NCBI GenBank assembly: GCA_030549495.1
Contig: JAUIRK010001052.1
Location: forward strand, 1 to 64,000
Direction: 5' to 3'
DNA length: 64,000 nt
From: Nectonema munidae
Taxonomy: Eukaryota; Nematomorpha; Nectonematoida; Nectonematidae
The position numbers were made by a program, and so were the translations under genes. The stretch's first letter is position 1; every line of letters starts with the position of its first letter. Under the pieces are notes generated by a model that saw only the letters and a list, made by a program, of their open reading frames with translations, had not been told where the DNA came from and made no database searches. Of the stretch, positions 34,480 through 47,050 are shown piece after piece.

Positions 34480-36019
34480 TTTTTCGGATGAAGATGAGAA
34501 TGGAATCTTCCTTTTTGAGCAAAGTTTTTGCAATTCTAGTGATACTCCTTTTTCTTGTGATAGTGAAGAAGTTGAAGATGATAGCGAGAATCAGAAAAAT
34601 TAAGACATCTTTATCAGTAAAGGCAAAACAATTTGGACAAAAAATGAATTGAAGAAAGGACGCGTTCAACAACAAAACCAGATTTTTGCCAGGTCCAACA
34701 ATTTATGCTATCACTCATACAGAAAAAACAGTCCTCTTTCTTCCTTTCGACTTTTTTTTCTGAAAAAATGCTTAGATTCATTCATCAGTGCACAATTGGA
34801 GAAGCTAAAAGAGTAACAAAAAATTCGAATTGGAATGTTTCTTTAGAAGAATTAGAAAAGTTCACAGGCTTGATATTCACTAGATGAGTTATTGGTGCAT
34901 AAAACTTACCTATAAAAAGTATGTGGAATAAAGCATGGGGTTGTGAAATTTTTCCCAGTACTACGGCACATACACGGTTTTTGGAAATAATGAAGTTTCT
35001 TCGCTTTGACTACAAAAGTGAAAGGAAAATTCGATTTGTCCAAGATAAATTTTACTTGATTTCTTCAGTGTGGAATGAATTTATACAAAACAGCCAAAAA
35101 TGATTTGTTCCAGGCACATTTATCATTGTGGACGAACAACTTATACCGTGCAAGTTTATTCAATTCATATCTAACAAGCCTGATAAATATGGCATAAAGT
35201 TTTGGCTTGCTGTTGACCTAGACACAAAATGTTAGGTGAATGGTTTTCCTTACCTTGGCAAAGACAACACCACTCAAAATAGTGCAAGCTCTCCAACTGA
35301 AGTTGTTATGAAGCTGATCAAGCCTTATTATAACAGAGGGTACAACATTACTTGCGATAACTACTTCACACCACTCAACTTGGATGTACAACTCCATTAA
35401 AAAAAGTGGAGCTTGATTGGTACCATTCGCATCACAAGGAAAGAAATACCTTTGATTTTGAAAGAAAAGTACGCACTTTATCAGCCTTGAAATCAGAACA
35501 TCGATTCCTCACTCTTACGAAGTACCAATTCAAGAAGTCCAAATCTGTCATCATTCTCAGCAGCATGCACCAGGATGTTCAAGTACCAACTGAGAACAAC
35601 CAGAAGAAAAAAGCGAAAACTGTTCTTTTTTATAATCTGACAAAGTCAGGTGTCGATGTGTTTGACCAAATGATAAGATTCTATTCAACAAAAGCAGCGA
35701 GTAGAAGATTTACAGCCGTACAAGTTTTTTACAATATCTTGGACATGGCCTCAATAAATAGTTGGATACTTTACAACAAAGTGAATAATTCTAATTTATC
35801 AAGGTTGACGTTTTTGCAACAACTTAGTGAACAATTGACTGGATATAAAATTCATGAGGAGAAGGAATTTTCACAAACTATTGAAAGATGTTTACCGCAA
35901 AAGCGTAGAACTTGTTCCAACAAAAATTGCAAGAATAGAACTACAGATTTATGCTGTGGCTGTAAAAAGCCAATTTGTGGTACATGTGGGGTAAAAAGAT
36001 GCAAAACTTGCATTTAATA
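34480..36019 (+). pseudogene. piggyBac transposase, best preserved of three in the window
   Basis: The blocks are in order: RVTKNSNWNVSLEELEKFTG (about 34,810-34,870), MWNKAWGCEIFPSTT and FLEIMKFLRFDYKSERKIRF (34,921-35,035), IIVDEQLIPCKF with the first catalytic Asp (about 35,123), PDKYGIKFWLAVDLDTK, ITCDNYFTPLNL with the second Asp (about 35,350), then a 203-residue open frame 35,406-36,017 with ILSSMHQDVQV, SGVDVFDQMIRFYSTK (third Asp) and a C-terminal zinc-binding region CSNKNCKNRTTDLCCGCKKP. A handful of stops and one or two frame changes break it. Terminal TTAA repeats were not located. It lies between the Ras-like gene and a long empty stretch. Confidence 0.8.
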
Positions 36020-38150
36020 TTTGTTTTTTAACTTAAATAAATTTTTCATTATTTTTTTAATTTTTATTTGAAGAAATTCAAGATAATTTTGATATTTGAT
36101 ATATAGACGTCAATTGAGGTATTCGGACCTTTATGGTGAATTTTTTTTGGTCCTTCTAATAATATATTAAAATAAACAAGACTTATTTTTTGTTAATATT
36201 TAAAGTAACGTTATTCAAGAACTTTGATCATCAAAATTTAATTTTTAAAGTAAATTTACTTAAACCACTGTAATAGTAAGTTTAAGTTTATTATATATAT
36301 ATAAAGTTTTGAGAAATAAAGTTACAGAGATAAAAGAAAAAATATATATATTGGTGCACAAATTATAAAGTTTCTTTTGAGTTTCTGATCCTACAGGAAG
36401 ATGGTCTTCATTATATATATACCACTGCAATAAAATGTAATATTCAAAAAATATTATTAATTTCAAAAATGTTCTTTTAAAAATAATTACAAGATCAAAA
36501 ATTTTTACACTTAAAACAATAAATATAATTTAAAAATAACTTCGTTGCTCAAGAATTAAAATGCACCAGCTAAACTACAAAAAAAGTAAAAAGAGGAGAA
36601 AAAAGAAAGCCAATTTGGTCAAAAGACTTTTAACCAATCAATGATCGTATAGTATGAATATCTCTAATATTTTAATCGATCAGTTTTTTGGCATTATGAT
36701 AGTAAACAAATAATGAATGAACCTAAATAACTTTAGATTGTAACTTTATCTTACCGGGCTTGATCAGATAAAATAGAAGAAATCGATCCCATGAAGAAAA
36801 CAAAAAAGATAAAAATATAGATAAACTATATAATAAAGATATAGGACTCTTATAGATAATTTAACGAAAAAACATGCTTATATTAAGCAGATAAAAAACA
36901 AAAAAATCAGGAAATGAAGAAATAGTCGATTTCACTATCTAGCAAAACAATGTAATGGATACAGTATACCCATGCTTCTGAAGAAAGTCAATGGCACTTT
37001 CCTTGTGTATTTTTTGAAATACTAAAACAAATTGAATTAAGCTAATATAAAAACATATAAACTCATATAAAAAACAATAAAATTTCAAATATTGCAAGCT
37101 GACTCAGATTTTTAGAACTACATTTTTGTGGTTCGTAGTTAAAATCTGTGATACCAAAATCCTCGAAAACTAAAGATTCGAGATTAAACTAAATTTTCGA
37201 TGATTATGGTAGCGTGGATTTCGACTAGATACCATCTAAGACACAGTTACTTACGTTTATATAGAATTAAAAGATATTTATAAAAAAACATGAGGTGTTA
37301 CATTGCAAACTGATAAGCACACACAATTTAGGCCAACTGAAAATAATAAAACCCACAAATTAATAATAAATAATTTAACTTTAAAAAAAATATTATTCTG
37401 CGAAAATTAAAATACTGTGAATAGAAGTACAAAAATTTTAGCATACTAAACTCGATAAATCCATAAAAAGAAGTAAATTGATGAGAACATAAAATATTGA
37501 CTGACATTTTAATAAGGTTTAAAAAATTATAATGTCTATTTAACAAATCCGAGATTTTTTTTTAATATCATAAAATCATTTATCTTTTAGTAACCTTCAC
37601 CTAATCAAACCAACTACTTCAAACGACTACATGACCCAATTATCAATCTTTTAATATAAATATTATACATTTATAAAAATATCAAAAATTGGAGCTCTTT
37701 TCTTGCATCTTGTTAAGTTCTTTATATATATCTTTTCTAACTTTCTTAAAATAACAAATTCTTTAAACTTTTACATTCATAATTTTAAGATAAATAAGCA
37801 AAAATTTTTCATATTTAGTGTTTTTTCCGATTTTTATTTATTTGTTTTTTTATGTTTTATTTTATTTTTCATGGATATATTTTAAAAACTTTAGATATAT
37901 CCCACAAACTTTGATTTAAAGGTCTCGTTTCTAATAATGTATCTAAAGTAGAACACAATTTTCTTTTTAGCTGATAAGGTTTCTTCTTTAGAAAAGGTAT
38001 CTAAGAACAAATTGATTGATTTTAATATTAAATTAGAAGAGATTCATTAAAAAATTGATAATCTAAAAAGTAATAATAAATGTCTTGAAAAGATTTCTAA
38101 TTCTAAAAGTAATTGGGAAAAATTCAAATACAATTATTGATAACTACAAC
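36020..38150. other. AT-rich spacer
   Basis: Holds several ATATATAT runs (36,290-36,300, 36,340-36,350, 36,410-36,420) and no recognised gene. 36,120-36,165 has GGACC and GGTCC words that may mark the worn 3' end of the piggyBac. Confidence 0.4.
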
Positions 38151-38189
38151 CAGTAGTGGGATTCAAATTTTTCTCCAGCCGGTTCTATT

Positions 38190-38363
38190 GGTTGGTTGGA
38201 GATATCAAAACACTTTCAGCCGTAAGGCTATATGCTCGCATTATGCTTAAGATGGTTAATCACAGTTTTTGTGAATTTGTTTTTAGAGTTGAGAGCCATG
38301 TGGATAGAACCGCTGACCTTCAACTGTTAAGCTGAGAGGTACACCCTAACAACAGTTGAGGCT
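38190..38363 (-). mobile_element. tRNA-type SINE with 14-bp target duplication
   Basis: CAGCCGGTTCTATT at 38,176-38,189 is repeated at 38,364-38,377. The 174 bp between read, on the minus strand, GCCTCAACTGTTGTTAGGGT, then a B-box-like GGTTCTATCC, with tRNA-like spacing. This SINE differs from the one at 7.5, 11.6 and 28 kb. Confidence 0.6.
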
Positions 38364-38839
38364 CAGCCGGTTCTATTACAAAATTGTAAATTTTCCTACA
38401 TTCGAACTAATATGTAAGTTTGAAAAAATGTTATATAATAAAAGAGTATGTGATTTGAGGCTTTTGCAGACCACTGTGAATGGAGGAAAATAAGGAAATA
38501 ACAATTTTAAATAAAAAGGGTTGACGAAAACATTCATATAATAATAGAGTCATTAACATTGATTGATATTATTGATGATTATATTGAGTTGTATTGATAT
38601 GAAAACGTGAAGATGTGTGTTTATGTAATTATGAATACATATGCTAAAATGTTTGAAAACGTGAAGATGTGTGTATATGTTATTCTGAATACACATGCCT
38701 CCCTCAGTCTTAAAAAATGGCGGAATGGTGATTTTTTTATAGTGATAATTTTATTTTTTGATTTTAAACAATTAGTAATATTTGCATAATTTGGTTATTT
38801 TTCTTTTTAAATTTTAATTTGTCTTCATAAAATTTTTGC

Positions 38840-40784
38840 TTATATTCTCTTGATGGATGAGGAGATAAAATATGTGATTACCTCTGCAAAATTAGGAGTA
38901 ATTAAGTGGCTATTATGTAGAGATATTTCAAAAGAAAGTTTAGCTAAGGCTTTGTTTTTAATTGATACGGAAAGTACTGCTAAATTTTTAAAATTGAATG
39001 AAAAATTAGACAATATTAGCTCAATTAATATTGATTTGAAAAGCAAGATTAATTTTTTAAAACATGTAATCTCAGAAATCAAAGTTGCTTACTTATTCCT
39101 CAGTCTTAAAAAAAAGGCTTTAATTTTTCAGAAAATGATAGTCTAGCTATTTTTTCCGCAAAAAAACAGGATGTCACTGAAACACACACAAATTGTTAAG
39201 TCAAGTTAAAAATAGTATTTTTACCCAGTTTCCAGATAAAGAGAGTAAGAAGAATGCAGAAATAAGTTTATCTAAAGTCAGTATAAGGTTTGAAAAATTT
39301 AAACCTAGACCAATTAAATTTTTTATCAATTCGCTTAACTTTGACCTTTCTGCTGATGATTTCAAGTTTCTTTTACTAGAAAAAAATAAAATCAAGTCGG
39401 AAGACATAAATAGCATAATTAAAATCAAAAACAAAAACTATGAAAATAAGTTTCAATACATTCTGCAGCTTTCAAGTGAGAGTGTTAGAAATATTTATAG
39501 TCAAGGAAGAATATGTTTTATGAAATATAATTTTCCTGTTGTTCTTTTCAAACCTAAGATAAAAAGATGCTACAATTGTCAAAATTATGGACATTGGAAT
39601 CATGAATGTCATGGTACTGGGAAAACGAAATGTAGGTTTTGTAACAGCTTTGACAATACTACTTCCCAATGTTTATCAAAAATGGAGAAATGTAGTCATT
39701 GTAAAGATTGTAGCCATAAATGTTTTGATTAAAATTGTCAAAGTTTTAAAAAAAGTATTATGAAAGGGATAAAATTTTATATAATAATTTGCAAAACATT
39801 ATAGATGGAAATGAATCTTGGTTTTTTTTCAAATCCTATTTCATACTTACAGTCTTCTCATGAAGCATTAAATAGAAATTTTCAGCGTAGTCAGGATCTT
39901 TTAGACGATATTCTTTGGGATAATCTTGAAGGTTTTTCTTTGTGTAGATCAAAAGTTTTATATGATAGTTGGGACTTATCTCTTCCATATGACTTTAACA
40001 TCATGAGTCTTAATGTTTGCTCTTTAAAAAAAAAGTTTTGCAATTAGAAATCTTTTTAAATAAAATTAATCGTGTTTCATCTCAGTTTATTTCTATCGTA
40101 AGCTTACAGGAAACATGGTTTACTGATGAATTATCTCAATTATACTCAATTGATGGTTACATTTTTTTGAATCAAGAATCTAAATTTACAAAACATGGAG
40201 GTTTAGGATTTTATATTAATAAAAAATTTTCGTATGAAGTTATTTCCTTGCCAATTGATGACTTTAGTTTTGAAATATTTGCTGTTGTTATACATTTTGC
40301 TAACTGCAAGAAAGTTCTGGTTTCTAATATATATCGTCATCCTATTTCTCTTCATAATAAGCCTAATGATTTTGAAAAACTTTTGTGCTATCTTGAATCT
40401 CATTATCCGAAAGTGTTAAAGATTTTCACTGGCGACTTTAATTATAATCTTTTTGATTTTAATACTTTGTTTTCTGTTGTATCATAATTCAATGCTTTTC
40501 ACTCCCACTCATTTTTTCCCAGCATAACTAAGATGACTTACCCATCTTCGCAAACGTTATTAGATAATTTTTTCATACATAGTTCATCTTTTAACTATAG
40601 AAGTTTTATATTTAAAACTTGCATTTCTGATCACTATCCAATCATTTTGTCTCTAAAAACAGACTTTGTTAATTATAAACGTTTAACAAAACACTTCTTC
40701 AATTGTAATAAATTTATCAAAAGAATTAAACATTTTGATTGGATGTCTTTGATACATATCTCTGAAAATCCTGAAGGAGCATAA
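38840..40784 (+). pseudogene. LINE fragment: ORF1 with zinc knuckles and ORF2 endonuclease
   Basis: ORF1 is in two frames, 38,850-39,146 and 39,193-39,732, the second with CYNCQNYGHWNHEC and two further Cys clusters (KCRFCNS..., KCSHCKDC...), as in the ORF1 proteins of Jockey/I-like LINEs. The AP endonuclease of ORF2 follows (40,017-40,700): VSLQETWF, GGLGFYINKKFS, VSNIYRHP, IFTGDFNYNLF and SDHYPIILSL, which are the catalytic blocks of this fold. A few stops and frame changes are present. The copy stops abruptly at about 40,785, before the reverse transcriptase, at a junction with hAT sequence. Confidence 0.75.
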
Positions 40785-40785
40785 T

Positions 40786-41931
40786 GGTACTATGCTGGGT
40801 AAACACGCCACACAGCAATGGCAGATCTTAGACTGCAAGCAGCCCACCTTGTTCCTAAAACTCTTTCTATTTTAAGAATTTCTTGCTCAAGCAAAATTTT
40901 TTCCATAAAAATTTTTAAATGGTTTACTTGTTTTATGTCTTTAACAGAATCGGTCAAAACGAGTTGCAAACCATGATTTAAGCAATGCCAAAGGATGATC
41001 TTAGGATACTGCTTTTTAAGTCTAATACCTACTCTAGATAGAGGGTCAAGCATTACACTTGCCCCATCTGAAGAGAAGCAATCAAATTATTTTTCAAATA
41101 TTGATCATTGAACCCACCATCATGTAAACTTTTTAAAAGTGAGGCGTATATTTGTTCAGCTCCTTGTCCCTCCAATTCAACTAAATCAAAAAATACTGTT
41201 GGTGATCGATCACTATCTTTAATCTTCTGAAAAATTATAATAGTGTGCTTATTAGATATGGTTGAAGCTTCATTCAGGATTACACAAATTTTCAACTTTT
41301 GTTCAATGATTTTAGTGAAAACTTTTTTCTTTTTATCTTTTGCAATGTAATCAACTATTTTCAGAGCATCTTCTTTTTTTTGCCAAACTATATATTGTAT
41401 TGAAAACTCTGCATGTAGAAGCTAAACATTTCTCATTCATTTTACCAATGCTTTTGGTAATTGCATCACCTGCATAAACCTGTTGTTGCTTCAAACAGAC
41501 AATGTGTGCTTTTGATGAAAAATGCTATTTCATTTTTTTCTCAGGGATGCTTGCTAAATAGTTTTATTCTTTCCTGAGGCTTCGAAGCTGCTGTTTACCC
41601 ATTCAACTGAAACTCGAATTTCTTTTGTATTATGAAAATTAGCACAGTGATCACAAGCTAATTTTTTGTCACGAACAATCAATCCATCATAATTTTTTTG
41701 AAACTCTTCATATTGTATCGCACTCTAGCAATCTGACAGAAATGATGCAACATTTGTTTCATCTGGAGGTAAAACTGTAGATACAGTGGGTTTATCTAAA
41801 GCATACGTTTTATCAGTATTTTTTATCAAAGTGGAAGTTATAATCTCTTCTTTATCAGAAGTTTCTTCTAAAAAACCTTCAGTTCTTAGGACTTTATTCA
41901 TGAAATTTAGTATATTTTGCTGTCTTTTCAT
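40786..41931 (-). pseudogene. hAT transposase remnant (KIAA1586-like group)
   Basis: Read from 41,931 downward: an acidic N-terminus (MKRQQNILNFMNKVLRTEGF), a Cys/His segment KLACDHCANFHNTKEIRV, EASTISNKHTIIIFQKIKD, VFFDLVELEGQGAEQIYASL, then PKIILWHCLNHGLQLVLTDS and ERVLGTRWAACSLRSAIAVW. The CLNHGLQL and TRW blocks mark hAT transposases, close to the C-type found domesticated in vertebrate KIAA1586. The C-terminal dimerisation region is missing at the junction with the LINE, and there are several stops. Confidence 0.7.
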
Positions 41932-43074
41932 CTTAGGAGTAAAAATCTAAATGTATAATGGAAAAATTGTTTAACTTACATTAAAATCTGGGCTTGGTAC
42001 AATATGAAATTAGAATTTACACAAAATAAGTGACAATAACAGAATTTAATTAAATCAAATTACATTGGTAAATTTTTTAAGGTATTAAATTATGAGTTTT
42101 TTAATCACTGCATAATTAAATCATTTGCGTAAACGATATAACCTCAATTTAATTGAAACTTTAAACACTTTTATTTTTATTGTACTATAAATTATTCTAC
42201 ATAAAAAACCGAAAAAACAAACTCTGGATATGTTGGCAACAATATTCTTAATTTTTGAATATTTTTTGAAAGTAAAGATTCAAATTTTTTTTGTAATTAA
42301 CTTGTCCTATCTCAGTAAATAAATCTAATTAAAACAATTTTCCAAAAAAATCTTTAAAAATGAAATTCAATGAGAGAGACAACAAATTGCAAATTACAAA
42401 AATAAGCAGTGTTTATATTGCGATAAATGATTTGCCGGACGTTATCCTACGCATAAAAATTATTTGACAAGATTTATTTGGACTTATATTCACTCAAATT
42501 CTACTTTCTTTCTTATACATCTATATTTTTGAAAAACTTCACTTTACAAGGATCATACCGTGTAATACAAAAACAACTGTGGTTCTCCCTATAGAGAATG
42601 AATAGCAACATAAAGCCTTTTTATAGAGACAGTTTAGAATTTATTCGTTCGATTTGATGACTTTAAACTTACTCAAATTCTTTTCATAGTTTATTTACGC
42701 TTTGTCGTTTGCATTTGAAGCCAAAATCTTTGTCGGTTGAAACTTGACAGTGATGATGCTTGCGTTTATAAAACAATAAATGTTGATGCGAAAACAACGG
42801 GTGGTCGTATTATAGAGTGTAAAAACTAGAGTTGGGACTAGATGAAGCTGGCGTATTCTTGAATAGAGGGCCGTTTGTTATAAAGTGACTAAATACCTAG
42901 ATGAAAGATACACGAAAATGGCAGCCTGGTCGTTTTAGAGGGCTGGTCTCTAAGAGGAAGTCTACTATATATATTTTTATGAAAAGTGAAAAAAATTTTC
43001 CATTTCAGTTATATTACTGTAAATCAAACAGTCTTGCTTATAAACTTAGAGTTCTTTTCAAAAAAACATTTGCT
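41932..43074. other. 5' non-coding part of the hAT element
   Basis: AT-rich with no gene recognised, between the transposase start and the right end. Confidence 0.35.
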
Positions 43075-43147
43075 TACTGTAGCCGGTTCTACGAACTCAC
43101 AAAATTCTGTGAGATGGTTCTAAGGAACCGGCTCCTTCTCACTACTG

Positions 43148-43678
43148 GATAAGAACCATCAGAGAATAAAAAGAGTTTCTTTGGATGAGGAATAACTTTA
43201 TTGCAAAAAGAAATGGCTGCAATTTTAGAACCACAAATTATAGTTTAAGGTTCATATTTAAAAATTCAAGGTTATTAGAAATTAGAGAGTTTGAATTATT
43301 ATTTTTTTATTATTATATCTTTTTATTTTTTATTTAATTTTTTAAATGATTTTTTCTGTAACGATACCACTATTTTTCTTAAATTACTGCAGAAGCCTTA
43401 TTTAAATTTTTTTATTGAAGGTTTTTATTTCTTGTTTTGAATACTTATTTTATTTAATTTTGCAACTTCTAGTTTTGTTATTTTTACTATCATATTTTTC
43501 TGCATGTTTTTATCCTAGGGTATACTTTAATTTTCTCCGCTTTGGTGATCAATATAGGTCTCTTGTAAACCATGAAAAAGATTTAATGCTAGATTTAAAC
43601 TAAGACTTTGTAGTATCGAAACTATTCATCTCTTCAACCTTTATAAGGCCTAAATAGATTTATATTTTTCATCATATA
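43148..43678. other. AT-rich spacer upstream of NME6
   Basis: T-rich; no gene recognised. Confidence 0.35.
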
Positions 43679-43693
43679 AAATTTAATTTTTAG
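43677..43693 (+). promoter_or_regulatory. splice-acceptor-like sequence upstream of NME6
   Basis: AAATTTAATTTTTAG ends 18 nt before the NME6 ATG. Confidence 0.45.
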
Positions 43694-43711
43694 ATTTAAT
43701 TTCGGTATTCT

Positions 43712-44197
43712 ATGGAGTTGACTTTATTAATTTTAAAGCCTAATATTGCATTTAGTACAAAACTGACATATGAAGTTTTAGAAATAATAAAAAAGTGTAA
43801 TTTTTCTATTTTAAAAAGTAAAAATATACTTTTCTCTAAAGATATTCTTCAAAAACTCTATAAAGAACATTTTAGTCGTTTTTACTTTGAATCTTTAATA
43901 CGTTATATGTCAAGTAACGTTTCCTTTGCTGCGATATTAGCTAAAGAATTTGCTATTAAAGATTTACGAAATCTTATGGGAGAAACGCAGCATAAACTTG
44001 CGCTTTTAAATAATCCGCATACAATACGGTCAAGATTCGGCAGATGTAATACTCAAAATTCTGTTCATGGATCTGATTCTATGGATGCAGCGAAAAGAGA
44101 AATCGAATTAATTTTTCCTCACTTTGATTATGAAAATTGGTTTAAAATTAATATGAAACTTCATAGCAATTTGGCCACGAAAAGTATTATTAATTAG
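43712..44197 (+). CDS. NME6: nucleoside diphosphate kinase 6
   Basis: A 161-residue single-exon protein of the nucleoside diphosphate kinase family, which moves the gamma phosphate between nucleotides through a phosphohistidine; the NME6 group in humans is linked to mitochondria. Seen: TLLILKPN (Lys9; the usual motif is KPD), FYREH-like LYKEHFSRFYFESLIRYMSS, LMGETQ (88-93), TIRSRFG, and the active-site block NSVHGSDS with His119, followed by AKREIELIFP. The insertion pattern (HFSRFY, LMG) and FPHFDYENW fit NME6 better than the cytosolic enzymes. The C-terminus is shorter than in human NME6 (194 residues in its long form). The frame is intact, isolated from other genes and has an AATAAA at 44,232. 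Confidence 0.9.
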   Translation: MELTLLILKPNIAFSTKLTYEVLEIIKKCNFSILKSKNILFSKDILQKLYKEHFSRFYFESLIRYMSSNVSFAAILAKEFAIKDLRNLMGETQHKLALLNNPHTIRSRFGRCNTQNSVHGSDSMDAAKREIELIFPHFDYENWFKINMKLHSNLATKSIIN

Positions 44198-44231
44198 TGT
44201 TATTTTTATATATACATGAATTTAAAGAAGC

Positions 44232-44237
44232 AATAAA
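44232..44237 (+). terminator. poly(A) signal for NME6
   Basis: AATAAA 35 nt after the NME6 stop codon. Confidence 0.6.
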
Positions 44238-45680
44238 ATTGTGCTTATAAATTTTTCTATAGTTTTAAATTCTGCATTATATTTGGCCTTTTTTTTAAAA
44301 TTTATTTAGTAGTTTTTTTAAATTACGTTATGTTAATTGATTAACCTGTTTTAAACGGTATGTCTTTATATTTTCTTATACTATAGTCTAATCTAAAATG
44401 TTTATCCTAATTTCTATTTTTTTGTTAACTTCTACATAAATCAATCCTTAATTTTATAATTTATATATTTTTTCAGTCAGGCTAAAACATTCACTTTTTT
44501 TAAAAGGTAAAAACAGCATGATATATAATCATCATTTTTCCTGCCATTAAGTTATACATAAAAAATCGCCATATAAGTGAATGTTTTAACGTGACCCGTT
44601 TTATTCGATAAACAAACACTATTGATCAATTCTTTAAAAACGTTTTCTTTTATTAAATTGTAACATCTAAAAAAATTATTAAGTCAATAAATATCAGGTT
44701 GCTAGAAGAAAATTTATGAGGGGCAAAACGGAAAAATATTACGAACAGGTTATCGAAGTCTTTTTTATAATTCTTATATCATTTCATCGTTCATCTATAA
44801 AAGGGAGGCATATGTGTTAAGATTAGTGTAAATTGGCAAATTCTATCATTTTTGTCCAGAGACCACCTTTTTGGCTACAGTCCTATATAATAGCTTGAAG
44901 CGGCCAATTCTTAAATGGATATTTAAAATTAATTTTGTTTCATTTGATAGAATAATCCATTTGATTTTGATCTTCCCGTAGCCAGAATCCCTTGCTCCCT
45001 TATCGAGTGTGCATAATATTGTTGATCAGAGACAGTAATATCACTAATAATTTGAACTTACGCCCATAAATTTTTCAGCGGGGCAAATCTATAATTTGAA
45101 GCTTAAAAGGTTTACCCCTATTGATTACTGTAACTGAAAGAGTTAAATTAATGTAATAGAATACACAAATCATGAAAAATCCCCTTATTAAATTTGCTAA
45201 ATAAAATTATAACAATCGTCTTTTATTACAGAATTCAAGTTTATATTAACTTTATTGATTTTATTTAATGTTTCAATTCTTTTTATAAGCGCCTCTTCTG
45301 ATGTGGATAATGGTAAATGTTAGGTTTGCCTTTAAGTAAGATCGGCTACCTATTAGATGCCGCTGTACTCATATGACTACAGTAAAAATATCCTAGGTCC
45401 TGCGATAGGCGAAAATCCGTTGGTACTTTCCTGTTATCGCCCCACCACCCCAAAATGTTATAAAACATGTATTAAAGTACACAAATGTATTAAAAAAACA
45501 ATTGAAAAATCTTTTAATCTGTAGGTGGATAAAATTCAACCATATCAAAAAGAATCGCATCAAACATATTACCACCATATATAATCGAAAGTTTAATGTA
45601 GGTTAGGTTAAAACAATACAAGAATATTTATCGTGGTAGAGGAGCGATGGGTTTGAAATACCTATAAAAGTTTTTACATA
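44238..45680. other. AT-rich spacer
   Basis: No recognised gene or bounded element. Confidence 0.4.
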
Positions 45681-45689
45681 TATATATAT

Positions 45690-47050
45690 ATACCTATTTT
45701 CAAGTATTTAGAATTTAGGCGTGATGCTCATTTTTTATGAAAATCAATTCAAACTGAAAAAAAAATGATTTTAATATGACATTTGATGTCAAAATTAAAA
45801 TTTTTATTCAAATACTTATAAAAAGTTTTTTACACTATTTTCTAGTATGCCCACATTAGTGGTGATGCTCATTTATTATTTATGTCTATCAAAAAACGAT
45901 TAAACCTGTCAATAAATGTATAATATATAAACTTCAAAATAAATTCTCATTGCAGTATTTGTTTGCTAATTATTTTCTTAATTTATTTAATGAACCAACT
46001 TTTGGTGTTTAATTTACTCAAAATATTTCATTTGTCCGTAAATTAGGTATCTCTATAGGTCCTCCATCGTTTTGGTTACAAATTCGTTATCAGCTGCTAG
46101 TCTCTACATTATTTCTTTTATTCCTTATACAGTATGTAATTTTACTATTCATTCTATTATGATGCTTTCTTAATAGCTCCTCTATCATCAGAAATATAAT
46201 TTATGCAATCTGTTTTTGAAAAAAACTTTTTTTAAGGATTTATTTTGAACAGATTTTACCCGCTTTTAAACTTTTTATCGTTTTCTTCTTAATGATAGGC
46301 TTTATCAGTACCTTGAATTTTATTATCTGGTGATATGAACAGATATTCAGCATAGTCAACCAATCCCAGTTCAAATTTTTTTTATGATGAAATTCTTAGT
46401 TGTTTTAAAGATTTTTATTTGAAAAAGAGGAACTTCTTTTTCATGGTCAAAATCTTTATTGAAGCACCGAATATTAGAACATTACACCACTTTTTAGTTC
46501 ATTGCTGGAAAATAGTACATTTTTAAAATTAGAAATAAAATAATGATATTTGATTTGGTATAAAATCAGATATTTATTTTAAATTTTATAAATATTTTTG
46601 GAGACAGTTTTTATACGTAAACCGGGAATTTGATTGAAGTTTTTCGATATTTTCTAACCCTAAATGGCAAAAATGAAACCAATATTGTCAATTTGGTATA
46701 AAAACAGATATTTTATTTAAATTTCAAAAATATATTTTCAAACCATTAATGCGAAAACTGAGTTCAGAAATGAAACTAGCATGGTTGATTTTGTTTAAAA
46801 ACATATATTTTATGTAAAATTAGAGAGAATATTTTTGGAGATAGTTTTCAGACGTGGAACGCAAATTTGATTGACACTAAGATATTTTAAAACCTAAATA
46901 TGGCTGAGTCCAGAAATGAAACCAACATGATCGATTTGTATAAAAAACATATTTTATGTTAAATTTGAATGGATATTTTTGGGGACAATTTTTAGAAGTA
47001 AACTGCAAATTTGATTGACACTTATAGGTATTTTTACCAGAGATGTGGAA
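45690..47050. repeat. dispersed repeat with tandem units, copy A
   Basis: The first part (45,690-46,310) matches 59,690-60,300, including TATAAACTTCAAAATAAATT and TTTTGGTGTTTAAT-like words, and itself repeats a ~145-bp unit twice. The second part (46,555-47,035) is four diverged units of about 100-145 bp, each with AGAAATGAAAC, a GATTTGGTATAAAAACATAT-like word, TATTTTTGGAGA and CAAATTTGATTGACACT. The same unit occurs at 49,790-50,090 and 61,230-61,690. Confidence 0.75.

Larger units (their letters stand above)
38151..43147 (-). mobile_element. hAT element with CAGTAGTG ends, rearranged inside
   Basis: Left end CAGTAGTGGGATTC...CAGCCGGTTCT; right end, read inward, CAGTAGTGAGAAGGAGCCGG. CCGGTTCT is repeated beneath both ends. 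The transposase remnant at 40,790-41,931 is on the minus strand, so its 5' side is the right end. No matching 8-bp duplication was found at the outer borders. A SINE (38,190-38,363) and a LINE fragment (38,840-40,784) sit in the left half. Confidence 0.65.
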
